64,000 nucleotides of DNA, from the IMG/VR virus record IMGVR_UViG_3300025327_000717, positions 1 to 64,000 of that record; one strand, written 5' to 3'. Shown one piece after another: positions 45,939 to 52,501 of the stretch. This DNA is from a virus. The notes under the pieces were generated by a model that made no database searches, was not told where the DNA came from, and worked only from the letters and a program-made list of their open reading frames with translations. Numbering within the stretch: position 1 is the first letter of the stretch; the number at the start of each line of letters is the position of its first letter. A program made the position numbers and the translations under genes.

Positions 45939-45966
45939 TGTCACCATCGTGTCACGATGGTATGAT
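45939..45966 (+). promoter_or_regulatory. Promoter/operator with perfect palindrome
   Basis: ACCATCGTGTCACGATGGT at 45943-45961 is a perfect 19-bp palindrome, the best copy of the ATCGTGNCACGAT family. It abuts TATGAT (45961-45966), a -10-like hexamer. The start site should lie near 45973, exactly where the leader hairpin begins. Drives the nuclease/ERF operon. Confidence 0.72.
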
Positions 45967-45972
45967 GGTGAT

Positions 45973-46036
45973 GCTCGGGGACCGGGCTTCGACATCTGGG
46001 GAAGGTGTGGTTTGCTCCTGAACACGGTCCCTGAGC
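45973..46036 (+). other. Structured 5' leader of nuclease operon
   Basis: GCTCGGGGACCG at 45973-45984 pairs with CGGTCCCTGAGC at 46025-46036 (11 of 12 positions) across a 40-nt loop. The stem begins at the predicted transcription start. About 107 nt separate the start from the ATG at 46080, so the leader may regulate translation or stabilise the RNA. Confidence 0.5.
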
Positions 46037-46079
46037 AACGTGCCATACAGGTGACACGGACGGAGCGCAGACTGGACGC

Positions 46080-46841
46080 ATGGCAGACCCACTGGTCCTC
46101 TCAGGTTCTTCCCTCAACACCTTTTTGAACTGTGGTCGCCAGTGGGAATATGCCTACGTACAGCGCATCAAGCGACCGCCCAGGCTGAAGATGGTCCTCG
46201 GCAGCGCTGCCCATCGGGCCGTCGAACTCGACCTCGTGAACAAGATGGAGACCGGTGAGGATCTTCCTCGGGCCCAGGTCCAAGAGACGTTCCGCGATGA
46301 GTTCGTCCGGGGAGCGAACGATACTGACGATGACACCGACGACGTCGGCAAACTGACCGACTCAGGTATCAGCACGGTGGGCGTCTGGCATGATGTCGTC
46401 GCCCCCAAGACTCACCCCAGACTCATCGAGCAGCACGTCCAGTACAAGCTGAACGGCACCGTCATCGATGGCACGATCGACATCGTCCACGAGGATGGCC
46501 GCATCGGGGACTGGAAGTTCACCGCCAAGACCCCCGACAAACGGGGCGGAACCTATCTCATCCCCATGGTCGGCTATGCCATCGGCTACCGGCGTATGAG
46601 TGGAGAGGTCGAATCGGGCGTCGTGCTCGACTTCATGGTCAGGCTCAAGCAGCCCAAGCATCATCCTGTGTCCAGCGGCCCCGTCCCCGACGAGTCCATC
46701 GTGGCCTATGCCGGCATCGTGGATGACGTGGTCCGCTCCATCGATGCAGGGCTGTTCCCGCCGACTGGATTGAAGTCGGGTGCCTGCTCTTGGTGCGGGT
46801 ATAAATCGATTTGTCCAGCCTTCCGTGCTGCTAGCATCTAG
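46080..46841 (+). CDS. PD-(D/E)XK nuclease, Cas4/RecB-like
   Basis: 253 residues. VLSGSSLNTFLNCGRQWEYA is the RecB/Cas4-type start with the first iron-sulphur Cys. GSAAHRAVELD holds the motif I His, GTVIDGTIDIVHEDGRIGDW followed by KFT the D...D-x-K catalytic core. YLIPMVGYAIGYRR carries the Q/Y motif, and CSWCGYKSICPAF completes a probable 4Fe-4S cluster. An exonuclease of this type next to an ERF annealase forms a phage recombination pair. Confidence 0.86.
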   Translation: MADPLVLSGSSLNTFLNCGRQWEYAYVQRIKRPPRLKMVLGSAAHRAVELDLVNKMETGEDLPRAQVQETFRDEFVRGANDTDDDTDDVGKLTDSGISTVGVWHDVVAPKTHPRLIEQHVQYKLNGTVIDGTIDIVHEDGRIGDWKFTAKTPDKRGGTYLIPMVGYAIGYRRMSGEVESGVVLDFMVRLKQPKHHPVSSGPVPDESIVAYAGIVDDVVRSIDAGLFPPTGLKSGACSWCGYKSICPAFRAASI

Positions 46842-47342
46842 ATGATATATGCTATTGGCATGGACAGGTTCAAAAGGACAGAAGACCCCGCCACCTTCTT
46901 TTCACTCATAAGCCCTGACGGGTGCTGGGAGTGGTCGGGGGCCAGGGACAAAAACGGCTATGGACAGACCAAGATTGGGATGCGTTCTGTGAAGGCTCAT
47001 CGCAAAATCTGGGCCATGCTCTATGGGGGTATCCCCGAAGGTCTTATGATCCTCCATCACTGTGACAACCCGCCATGCGTCAGGCCTAACCACCTGTTCT
47101 TGGGGACTGCGAAGACCAATCGGCAGGACGCAGCATCCAAAGGACACATCCCACCCCCTATACATCTCCGTCAAGTCGGCGAGAACAACCCAAGCGCCAA
47201 ACTAACGGCTGATGATGTCAGGGACATCAGGGCACGCTATGCGACGGGGACCATCAGTCAAAAAACACTTGGTGAAGAGTTCGGTCTAGAACAAGCCTCT
47301 GTCTCACACATCATCCATCGCAAGTCATGGAAGCATATCTAG
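46842..47342 (+). CDS. HNH homing endonuclease with C-terminal HTH
   Basis: 166 residues. CWEWSGARDKNGYGQTKIGM, KAHRKIWAMLYGGIPEGLMI then LHHCDNPPCVRPNHLFLGT is the HNH_3 core (H-H-C-D-N-P-x-C). GENNPSAKLTADDVRDIRAR through EQASVSHIIHRKSW is a NUMOD/HTH DNA-binding tail. The gene sits between the nuclease and ERF genes, lacks a ribosome site, and its base composition is visibly less GC-rich than its neighbours (AAAAAC, TTTTCA runs), as expected of a mobile homing gene. Its decayed relative is at 50448. Confidence 0.86.
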   Translation: MIYAIGMDRFKRTEDPATFFSLISPDGCWEWSGARDKNGYGQTKIGMRSVKAHRKIWAMLYGGIPEGLMILHHCDNPPCVRPNHLFLGTAKTNRQDAASKGHIPPPIHLRQVGENNPSAKLTADDVRDIRARYATGTISQKTLGEEFGLEQASVSHIIHRKSWKHI

Positions 47343-47350
47343 GAGGACAG

Positions 47351-48142
47351 ATGAGTCCAGCGAAAGAAGTCATCACGGATGCTCGGTCGCTCGTCTCCAA
47401 GCTCGCTAGGATCGCGAACGCTATCGGTGACAAGGAGCCCATCAGGCACAGCCGAGACATCAAGTTCCCGTATCACGCCGCGCGTGACGTCTACGGCTGG
47501 TGGAGACCGCTCTTGCAGGATGAGGGCATCATCTTGATACCCGATGTGACGAGATGTGATGTGATGCAAGCCACGCTGCCACGCTCCGGTGGGGGGACCC
47601 GCGTCACCTTCCTCACCACCATCCAGGCCTCGTTCACCATCATCGATGGAGCGACGGGAGAGAAGGTCGAGGGGTCTGCTGTCGGTCAGGGCGAGGATCC
47701 TAGCGACAAAGGTGCCGGAAAGGCCATGACCTACGCCGAGAAGGCGTTCTTGCTCGGGATGGGCATGAACGGCTCCGAAAGCGACGTGGAGGCCTACGCC
47801 GACTACGAAGACATCCGCACCTCACGTGAAACACGCGACGTCGTCGTCGAAGACTCCAACATCGAGGGCATCGCCCGGGGTGGGCGCTCTACGAACGCCA
47901 CAGACGTCCAAGTGAAGAGGGTCCGCAATCTTGCAGGCGAACTCGGGTATGGCGTCAACAAGAGTGTGGGGCTCGTGAAGGACGTCCTCGACCTCTCGCC
48001 TCGCCTTCCTGAAGAGCCTGATGATCAGGGTCCCGCGTTCGTCCGCTTCCTCGAGGGCCTGAGCGCAGACGAGATCGGCCGACTCATCCAGTACATGGAG
48101 AAGATGCTGGAGCCCACGCCACGTGACGACAGCGGCTACTAG
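47351..48142 (+). CDS. ERF-family single-strand annealing protein
   Basis: 263 residues from ATG 47351 with AGGAGGACAG. IRHSRDIKFPYHAARDVYGW (the conserved Y-x-x-x-x-D in the ERF fold), GVMPT-like IILIPDVTRC, TIQASFTIIDGATGEKVEGS, GQGEDPSDKGAGKAMTYAEK then AFLLGMGM are ERF signatures. The C-terminal part (FVRFLEGLSADEIGRLIQYM) is a helical appendix. Anneals complementary ssDNA for phage recombination with the nuclease and SSB. Confidence 0.88.
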   Translation: MSPAKEVITDARSLVSKLARIANAIGDKEPIRHSRDIKFPYHAARDVYGWWRPLLQDEGIILIPDVTRCDVMQATLPRSGGGTRVTFLTTIQASFTIIDGATGEKVEGSAVGQGEDPSDKGAGKAMTYAEKAFLLGMGMNGSESDVEAYADYEDIRTSRETRDVVVEDSNIEGIARGGRSTNATDVQVKRVRNLAGELGYGVNKSVGLVKDVLDLSPRLPEEPDDQGPAFVRFLEGLSADEIGRLIQYMEKMLEPTPRDDSGY

Positions 48143-48404
48143 GCATGAGCATGCTTGGGACCGTGTAGACAGCGACACCCTCGAGTGCCTCTGTGGGTTC
48201 CGACGCAAGCCTCGTCTTTTCATCATCGAAGAAGCAGCGCCAGTCCTGCATGATGCCATCTCGAACCACATCCGTTTCCTCTGGGAGGAGCGCGATATGG
48301 TCATCGAGCGCGGTGAGAGCACTCATGAAGCCAACCGTCAGATCAAGATGGCCAGGGCGATGTTGCATCAACTCATCGAGATAGAGGAGGAGTTCGCGTG
48401 GTGA
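48123..48404 (+). CDS. Small helical protein with Cys pair
   Basis: 93 residues from GTG 48123 (GGAG 9 nt ahead), overlapping the ERF end by 20 bp. HEHAWDRVDSDTLECLCGFR may hold a His/Cys metal site; the rest is helical and acidic. Confidence 0.57.
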   Translation: MTTAATRHEHAWDRVDSDTLECLCGFRRKPRLFIIEEAAPVLHDAISNHIRFLWEERDMVIERGESTHEANRQIKMARAMLHQLIEIEEEFAW

Positions 48405-48568
48405 TCACACAGCCGGTCTTCGGTGAGATCGTCTGGTGCCCACGCTGCAAGGGCAAGGGCACCATCCCCAACATCCATCCCGACAAGCCGCGCGTCCCTT
48501 GTGGACGATGCAAGGGCACGGGCACCGTGAAGAACGAGGGGCCCATCGCCCCCATCAAGAAGCCATGA
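48401..48568 (+). CDS. 55-residue DnaJ-type zinc-finger peptide
   Basis: From GTG 48401 (GTGA overlap): WCPRCKGKGT and CGRCKGTGT give two C-x2-C-x-G-x-G repeats, one zinc site of the DnaJ central domain. Probably folds as a single zinc module. The stop overlaps the next ATG. Confidence 0.65.
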   Translation: MITQPVFGEIVWCPRCKGKGTIPNIHPDKPRVPCGRCKGTGTVKNEGPIAPIKKP

Positions 48569-48768
48569 CGACACAGGAGACCCTGGTCGAGGCTTTCATC
48601 GAGGCGCTTCTTGAAGAAGGCTATATCGACGTCAGTTCAGGTTCGTTCTGGGAGCGCGATGAAAAGACGGAAGAGTATGTCCGTCGCACGGATGAAGACG
48701 ACTACTTCACAGAAGACGTCGAGAGGTTCTGTGCGGCCATGGCGAAGCACTTGCCAGATCGACCATGA
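48565..48768 (+). CDS. Small acidic protein
   Basis: 67 residues (MTTQETLVEAFIEALLEEGY). Strongly acidic helix and coil. ATGA overlaps on both sides. No family recognised. Confidence 0.58.
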   Translation: MTTQETLVEAFIEALLEEGYIDVSSGSFWERDEKTEEYVRRTDEDDYFTEDVERFCAAMAKHLPDRP

Positions 48769-48947
48769 GCGTCTTCGATGGGTACGGTCCCACGTTTTCC
48801 CAGGTCGAGTACACGGCGGAACGGGTCATGAGTAGGCGAGTCCTCGAACCGATTTTCGAGGAAGTGGTACGAGGAAAGCGAGGAGCAGGCCATGAAGGAG
48901 GGCTGCTTCAGGTTCGCCATGAAGTCCGATGGTGTCATCGTTCCTGA
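48765..48947 (+). CDS. Small hypothetical protein
   Basis: 60 residues (MSVFDGYGPTFSQVEYTAER). The last 18 residues are read in a different frame over the start of the next gene (56-bp overlap), so the ancestral end may be shorter. ATGA overlap upstream. Confidence 0.5.
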   Translation: MSVFDGYGPTFSQVEYTAERVMSRRVLEPIFEEVVRGKRGAGHEGGLLQVRHEVRWCHRS

Positions 48948-49191
48948 CACTTGGGAGACACGGGTCGACAGTGACATCGACATGTGTCCCTATCCGGTCG
49001 TCTTGGGCCCGGTCGTGGCATGGCAGTGGGAGCCTCGCCGTACGGATGTCATGGTCGTCACCGCATGGGTATGGCCGAACGTCCGTCAAGAGCACCGCAG
49101 CCAGCTTCTAGGTTGGCGCCATCCACACTTCATGCATGTCCGCATGTTGGTAGCAGAGCACTTCGACCTCTCGAAGATGGCTTATGAGTGA
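48892..49191 (+). CDS. Hypothetical protein
   Basis: 99 residues with GAGGAG ahead of the ATG (MKEGCFRFAMKSDGVIVPDT). Trp-rich (VVAWQWEPRRTDVMVVTAWV). No family recognised. Overlaps the next start by 8 bp. Confidence 0.6.
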   Translation: MKEGCFRFAMKSDGVIVPDTWETRVDSDIDMCPYPVVLGPVVAWQWEPRRTDVMVVTAWVWPNVRQEHRSQLLGWRHPHFMHVRMLVAEHFDLSKMAYE

Positions 49192-49396
49192 ACGGCTCAC
49201 CTGCATGCTTTGCGGGAAGACCGGCTACGACAAGGACGTGGCCAACGCGATGGCTGTGTGGAAGACAGGGGAGTTCGGCTGGGGACCACGTTGCCGTGAC
49301 GTCTGGGATTGCTATAAGACCGTGATCGTGATCGATGAGGAGTGGCAGCTCAAGAGTGTCCCCCGGCGACCAGAGGGAGAGGATCTGCCATGGTGA
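49184..49396 (+). CDS. Small zinc-binding protein
   Basis: 70 residues: LTCMLCGKTGYDKDVANAMA then CRDVWDCYKTV, C-x2-C plus C...C. Possible zinc ribbon; ATG overlaps the upstream gene. Confidence 0.58.
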   Translation: MSERLTCMLCGKTGYDKDVANAMAVWKTGEFGWGPRCRDVWDCYKTVIVIDEEWQLKSVPRRPEGEDLPW

Positions 49397-49920
49397 AGAG
49401 AGAACAGGTCCCCTGCGTGTTCAGGACCTCGTTCGTTCGTGAGGAGATCGACCCGCGCATCAAAGCGGCATGGCCAGGACGAGCGCCATGGGGCGACCTT
49501 CGGAAGACGTGGAAGACGGAGTACTGCCTGCGCGTGAACCCGACGGGCTATCCTGAGGATTGTCCGTTCAGCGAGGAGGACTGTGCTCTGACGTTCTTGC
49601 AGGCAGTCCTCATCGTGACCGAGGCAGAGAGGCCTGGGGCCCTGTTCAGACGAGTCGCAGCGACCAGAGGTATGGAACGTGCCGATCAGCGCCCACTTGC
49701 GAGAGACCGTGTTCCTCAGAGACGCCAGAGCGATCTGGCGAGCCAGCGAGGAGCATATTCATCATCATCTGTCGTTCAAGCGCTTCATGGCCCAGAAACG
49801 GTCACGCCCACTATGTCTCGTCGAGGTGCTCGACCCATCAGCATCGGTGAAGTGCTCGGGGCGCTGGACTTTGGAGCACGTCAAGGATCAGCTCAGGATG
49901 GGGAAGAGGGCCCCGGATGA
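49390..49920 (+). CDS. Conserved phage protein with overlapping 3' half
   Basis: 176 residues from ATG 49390 (GTG at 49393 also possible). Residues 8-100 (TSFVREEIDPRIKAAWPGRA, PWGDLRKTWKTEYCLRVNPT then GYPEDCPFSEEDCAL, RADQRPLARDR) match a protein family I associate with actinophages. Beyond about residue 100 the frame runs 240 bp over the following HNH-like gene and looks low-complexity. Whether the stop at 49920 is authentic is uncertain. Confidence 0.6.
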   Translation: MVKREQVPCVFRTSFVREEIDPRIKAAWPGRAPWGDLRKTWKTEYCLRVNPTGYPEDCPFSEEDCALTFLQAVLIVTEAERPGALFRRVAATRGMERADQRPLARDRVPQRRQSDLASQRGAYSSSSVVQALHGPETVTPTMSRRGARPISIGEVLGALDFGARQGSAQDGEEGPG

Positions 49921-50098
49921 TGAGTGGCATCTGGTAGTGCTCTGTGAGTTTCACAACGTCTGGTCGCCCCCGAGCAAGCGGCTTCGCGAGAGCATCAGAG
50001 CGTACCTCGCAGACGCCTACCCAGAGGCGCCTCTCGAAGGTGGCAGCAGCCCTGAACCAGGCATGGCGCTGGACGGCGACCAAGAAGCCGGGACGTAA
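49679..50098 (+). CDS. HNH-like phage protein
   Basis: 139 residues from GTG 49679. CSGRWTLEHVKDQLRMGKRA then PDDEWHLVVLCEFHN is the T-L-E-H-V-K-D ... R-A-P-x-D-E-x-H-L-V-x-L-C pattern of small HNH-related proteins found in actinophages. It overlaps the previous gene by 242 bp in another frame. Function (nuclease or zinc scaffold) unproven. Confidence 0.68.
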   Translation: MPISAHLRETVFLRDARAIWRASEEHIHHHLSFKRFMAQKRSRPLCLVEVLDPSASVKCSGRWTLEHVKDQLRMGKRAPDDEWHLVVLCEFHNVWSPPSKRLRESIRAYLADAYPEAPLEGGSSPEPGMALDGDQEAGT

Positions 50099-50447
50099 CG
50101 AGGGTAGAAGGCTCACAGCCGAGGACCTCGCCAAGGTTTGGCTAGATGACGCCGGACGATGCCGCTACTGCGATATCGATATCCCGCTGATGACCGCTTC
50201 GTTCGATCACGTCGTCCCCCTCTCGAAGCAGGGCCCCCATCTGCCACAAAACCTCGCGGCATGTTGTATCACCTGTCAGCGTTCTAAGTACACCAAGACA
50301 TCCGATGCTTATCAAGAGTTCATGAGACTTCAGGTAGTATGCCCTTGTGGGACCGTCTTCCGACCACGATGGGCTGATTGGGTCAGGGGGTACGGCCACT
50401 ATTGCTCTCGCTCGTGCTCGGGCAGGGCGGGCGGGGGGCTCTCTTGA
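50040..50447 (+). CDS. HNH endonuclease with C-terminal zinc finger
   Basis: 135 residues from GTG 50040 (an upstream start at 49944 would be a shadow of the previous gene). GRCRYCDIDIPLMTASFDHV then VPLSKQGPHLPQNLAACCIT-CQRSK is a full HNH core. The last 40 residues, CPCGTVFRPRWADWVRGYGH then YCSRSC, are the treble-clef finger also found at the start of the gene at 9901. The finger probably belongs to the decayed homing gene that follows and was joined to this gene by its insertion. Confidence 0.72.
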   Translation: MAAALNQAWRWTATKKPGRNEGRRLTAEDLAKVWLDDAGRCRYCDIDIPLMTASFDHVVPLSKQGPHLPQNLAACCITCQRSKYTKTSDAYQEFMRLQVVCPCGTVFRPRWADWVRGYGHYCSRSCSGRAGGGLS

Positions 50448-50884
50448 ACCACGCTTCTGGTCCAAGGTCGTCTGTGACGTCAGGACGAGGTGCTGGAACT
50501 GGACAGGGACTCGGGACCCCAGCGGGTACGGCATCGTCACGATGTACTACCGGAACGTGTGAGCGCATCGAGTCAGCGGACCGCCTAGATGAGAAGCTCC
50601 TCGTCTGCCATCACTGTGATAACCCATCGTGCGTCTCGCCGGACCATCTCTTTCAAGGGACAGATGGAGACAACATGGCCGACCGTGACGTCAAGGGTCG
50701 CGTCGCGCACGGAGAGACACACTACGCAGCCAAGCTCACGAACTCACAGGTCGCCGAGATACGGGGACGCTTCAGGTTTCGCGACCAGGGCCCCGATAGT
50801 GGAGTTGCCCTTGCTCGGGAGTTCAAGGTGACGAAGGCTGCCATATCGAACATCATCCGGGACCGTAGGCGTCTTCATGGCTGA
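50448..50884 (+). pseudogene. Decayed HNH homing endonuclease
   Basis: Relative of the intact gene at 46842. The N-terminal part (EPRFWSKV, CWNWTGTRDPSGYG) is in one frame, then a TGA at about 50560 interrupts YYRNV-stop-AHRVS. After a likely loss of about 14 bp the rest (LLVCHHCDNPSCVSPDHLFQ, GETHYAAKLTNSQVAEIRG, KVTKAAISNIIRD) continues in another frame to 50884. There is also a frame break in the G-run near 50435. TGA is used as a normal stop everywhere else here, so recoding is unlikely. Confidence 0.75.
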
Positions 50885-51296
50885 TCGACGGACGAAACGC
50901 CAGAAACTTGAGGCCATGGCGCAACAGCACGTCTCGCCCAACGAGGCCCGCATCGCCCAGCGTCTTCTCACCGAGCAGGACAGCGGACCCATCCCTGATA
51001 ACCCCCATGGTGGGGTCCACTTCACGAAGTGGCGTGGCAGGTGGATACCCTTGTTCACGAGCAACCACTTCGCTGACGATGACGTTCCGCAGGAGCGCAC
51101 AGTCGATGCACGGTCATCGCCCGATACCGTCGTCATCAAGCTCGATGGCGTCGACATCACCTCGGATGTGGTCTTTGCCCAACCCAGATCGCTAGGCCGC
51201 AAGACGAGTCCGAAGAAGGCTTACGACCAGATGACGTTCGAGGAGTTCTGGTATCAGGAGACCGGACACTACCCAGAGTGGAAGATAGACGAGTGA
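50877..51296 (+). CDS. Hypothetical protein carrying a copy of the tail-protein N-terminus
   Basis: 139 residues (MADRRTKRQKLEAMAQQHVS). Residues 84-103 read TVVIKLDGVDITSDVVFAQP, exactly residues 3-22 of the 1245-aa tail protein, with identical DNA over 62 bp. The rest (HFTKWRGRWIPLF and a C-terminal TFEEFWYQETGHYPEWKIDE) is unrelated to tail proteins. The frame is intact through the copy. No family recognised. Confidence 0.65.
   Translation: MADRRTKRQKLEAMAQQHVSPNEARIAQRLLTEQDSGPIPDNPHGGVHFTKWRGRWIPLFTSNHFADDDVPQERTVDARSSPDTVVIKLDGVDITSDVVFAQPRSLGRKTSPKKAYDQMTFEEFWYQETGHYPEWKIDE
51125..51186 (+). repeat. 62-bp exact inverted duplication, copy A
   Basis: Identical to the minus strand of 62072-62133 from TACCGTCGTCATC to GCCCAACCCA. 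Flanking bases differ at once on both sides. Confidence 0.97.
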
Positions 51297-51802
51297 AGTG
51301 GGGTTTCACGCTCCCTGGACAACCGCCAAGCTGGAACACGGCCTATCGCATCATCACGATGCATGGTCGGCGCGGTGGCTATCAGGCACTCGGCAAGACG
51401 CCAGATGCGAAGCGTTACCAGATCGGCGCCGCCAACATCATCCGTAGCGCCAAGCCATCACGTTGGAAGCCGATCGGGCAACTGCGTATCCACTACTGGC
51501 TCTATCTGGCCCGCGATATGGACTGCGACAACGTCCTGAAGCTCATCAACGATGTCATCCAGACGGCCACAGGAGTCGACGACAAGTGGTTCCTACCGAC
51601 AGTCGAGGAGAAGACGACAGGATGGGGCAAGAAGGCGCGAGTGGAGGTCGTCATCGAGGACCACGAATCGCCCTATGCGGGTCGACCGGCCTCGAGCACT
51701 ACCCCGACTCCCTCCTCGAGTTCATCGGCAGTCTCCCCGCCAACACCGTCCTCTGTCTCAGGGCTCCCGAGAAGCGAGATCCAGGCCTCTTCGAACAGGT
51801 GA
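51293..51802 (+). CDS. rusA: RusA-like Holliday junction resolvase
   Basis: 169 residues from GTG 51293 overlapping the upstream stop. FTLPGQPPSWNTAY is the N-terminal strand, and DMDCDNVLKLINDVIQTATG followed by VDDKWF has the RusA pattern D-x-D-N-x-x-K-x-x-x-D ... D-D. Resolves four-way junctions before packaging. Beyond about residue 125 the protein is a Ser/Pro/Thr tail that overlaps the next gene in another frame, so the functional part is about 125 residues, the family's usual length. Confidence 0.85.
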   Translation: MKWGFTLPGQPPSWNTAYRIITMHGRRGGYQALGKTPDAKRYQIGAANIIRSAKPSRWKPIGQLRIHYWLYLARDMDCDNVLKLINDVIQTATGVDDKWFLPTVEEKTTGWGKKARVEVVIEDHESPYAGRPASSTTPTPSSSSSAVSPPTPSSVSGLPRSEIQASSNR

Positions 51803-52089
51803 TGGCCAAGCTGGCCATCAGTCTGTGGCTTGACGTGGAGTGGTTTCGTCCTGACCCGATAGGGGGGAAGGGGGCGACGTTCCTTCGAGATATCGAGTTG
51901 GTGCGCTCGGTCGATCTGGTGTTGGCATACTTCTCCACCACCACGCTGATCGGCGGGACAGCACACGTCGTCGAGAAGGCGATGGACTTGGAGACACCGG
52001 TCTATGCATATGGCTTCACCGGAGATGGCTTTATGCGTGTCGGTGAGCATGATTCGCATGACGCATGGGGTCGATCAGTCCCAGGATAG
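51622..52089 (+). CDS. SLOG/nucleoside-deoxyribosyltransferase-like protein
   Basis: 155 residues if started at ATG 51622. RIALCGSTGLEHYPDSLLEF, DIELVRSVDLVLAYFSTTTL then IGGTAHVVEKAMDLETPVYA make a Rossmann-like nucleotide-binding fold with the G-S-T loop and G-G-T-A-H-V-x-x-K-A second loop. It overlaps rusA by 181 bp. Binds or hydrolyses a nucleotide-type ligand (inference). Confidence 0.68.
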   Translation: MGQEGASGGRHRGPRIALCGSTGLEHYPDSLLEFIGSLPANTVLCLRAPEKRDPGLFEQVMAKLAISLWLDVEWFRPDPIGGKGATFLRDIELVRSVDLVLAYFSTTTLIGGTAHVVEKAMDLETPVYAYGFTGDGFMRVGEHDSHDAWGRSVPG

Positions 52090-52138
52090 AGCGCCGGGGG
52101 GCTGACCCGACAAAGGCACTGCTCTATCGCCCCCCGGC
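52085..52138. other. Interleaved inverted repeats at converging gene ends
   Basis: GATAGAGC (52085-52092) and GCCGGGGGGC (52093-52102) are followed 18 bp later by their exact complements in the same order, GCTCTATC (52121-52128) and GCCCCCCGGC (52129-52138). Order A-B-A'-B' permits a pseudoknot or two mutually exclusive stems. No T-tract on either side. It lies between the last plus-strand gene and the minus-strand late block. Confidence 0.8.
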
Positions 52139-52498
52139 GGACTTGGTCCTACCATCCGGCCCCCCTGTGTCGAGGGTCGAAATAGACCGCTGTGATTGTC
52201 GCGCATCTGAGAGCATGTTGGCTAGTCGCACCATCTGCTTTGATCGCCAGCCACGTGGATACTTCAGGAAGGCTCGTTTGACCGCTCCATCACGCAGGCG
52301 TCGTACCGGAGCGGTCCATGATGGATCGGAGCGACGGAGCTCATAGCGCCTCTGGCGATCACGTTGGCAGGCTCGACAGACCGGCCACTGCTGACCTGCC
52401 ACATAAAGACCGACGATCTCTGTGGGATGACCCTTTGGGCAAAGGTCCTCATGGACGCTGACGTCATGGGGTGTCCAGTTGCAATACTGGCACCGCAT
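52124..52498 (-). CDS. Zinc-finger/HNH-related phage protein
   Basis: 124 residues: CQYCNWTPHDVSVHEDLCPK-GHPTEIVGLYVAGQQWPVCRAC has C-x2-C and the C-x2-G-H ... C-x2-C finger found in small phage zinc proteins. The C-terminal half is basic. Last gene of the rightmost minus-strand operon. Role unknown. Confidence 0.6.
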   Translation of the reverse strand: MRCQYCNWTPHDVSVHEDLCPKGHPTEIVGLYVAGQQWPVCRACQRDRQRRYELRRSDPSWTAPVRRLRDGAVKRAFLKYPRGWRSKQMVRLANMLSDARQSQRSISTLDTGGPDGRTKSAGGR

Positions 52499-52501
52499 CT
52501 A

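Noticed and set aside
46080-46841. Cas4 of a CRISPR system
   Set aside because: No cas1, cas2 or array is present, and the gene lies beside ERF, so a phage recombination exonuclease is more likely.
50448-50884. Stop-codon recoding (TGA read as an amino acid) in the HNH gene
   Set aside because: TGA is the ordinary stop in dozens of ATGA/GTGA overlaps here, and a frameshift follows, so decay explains it better.
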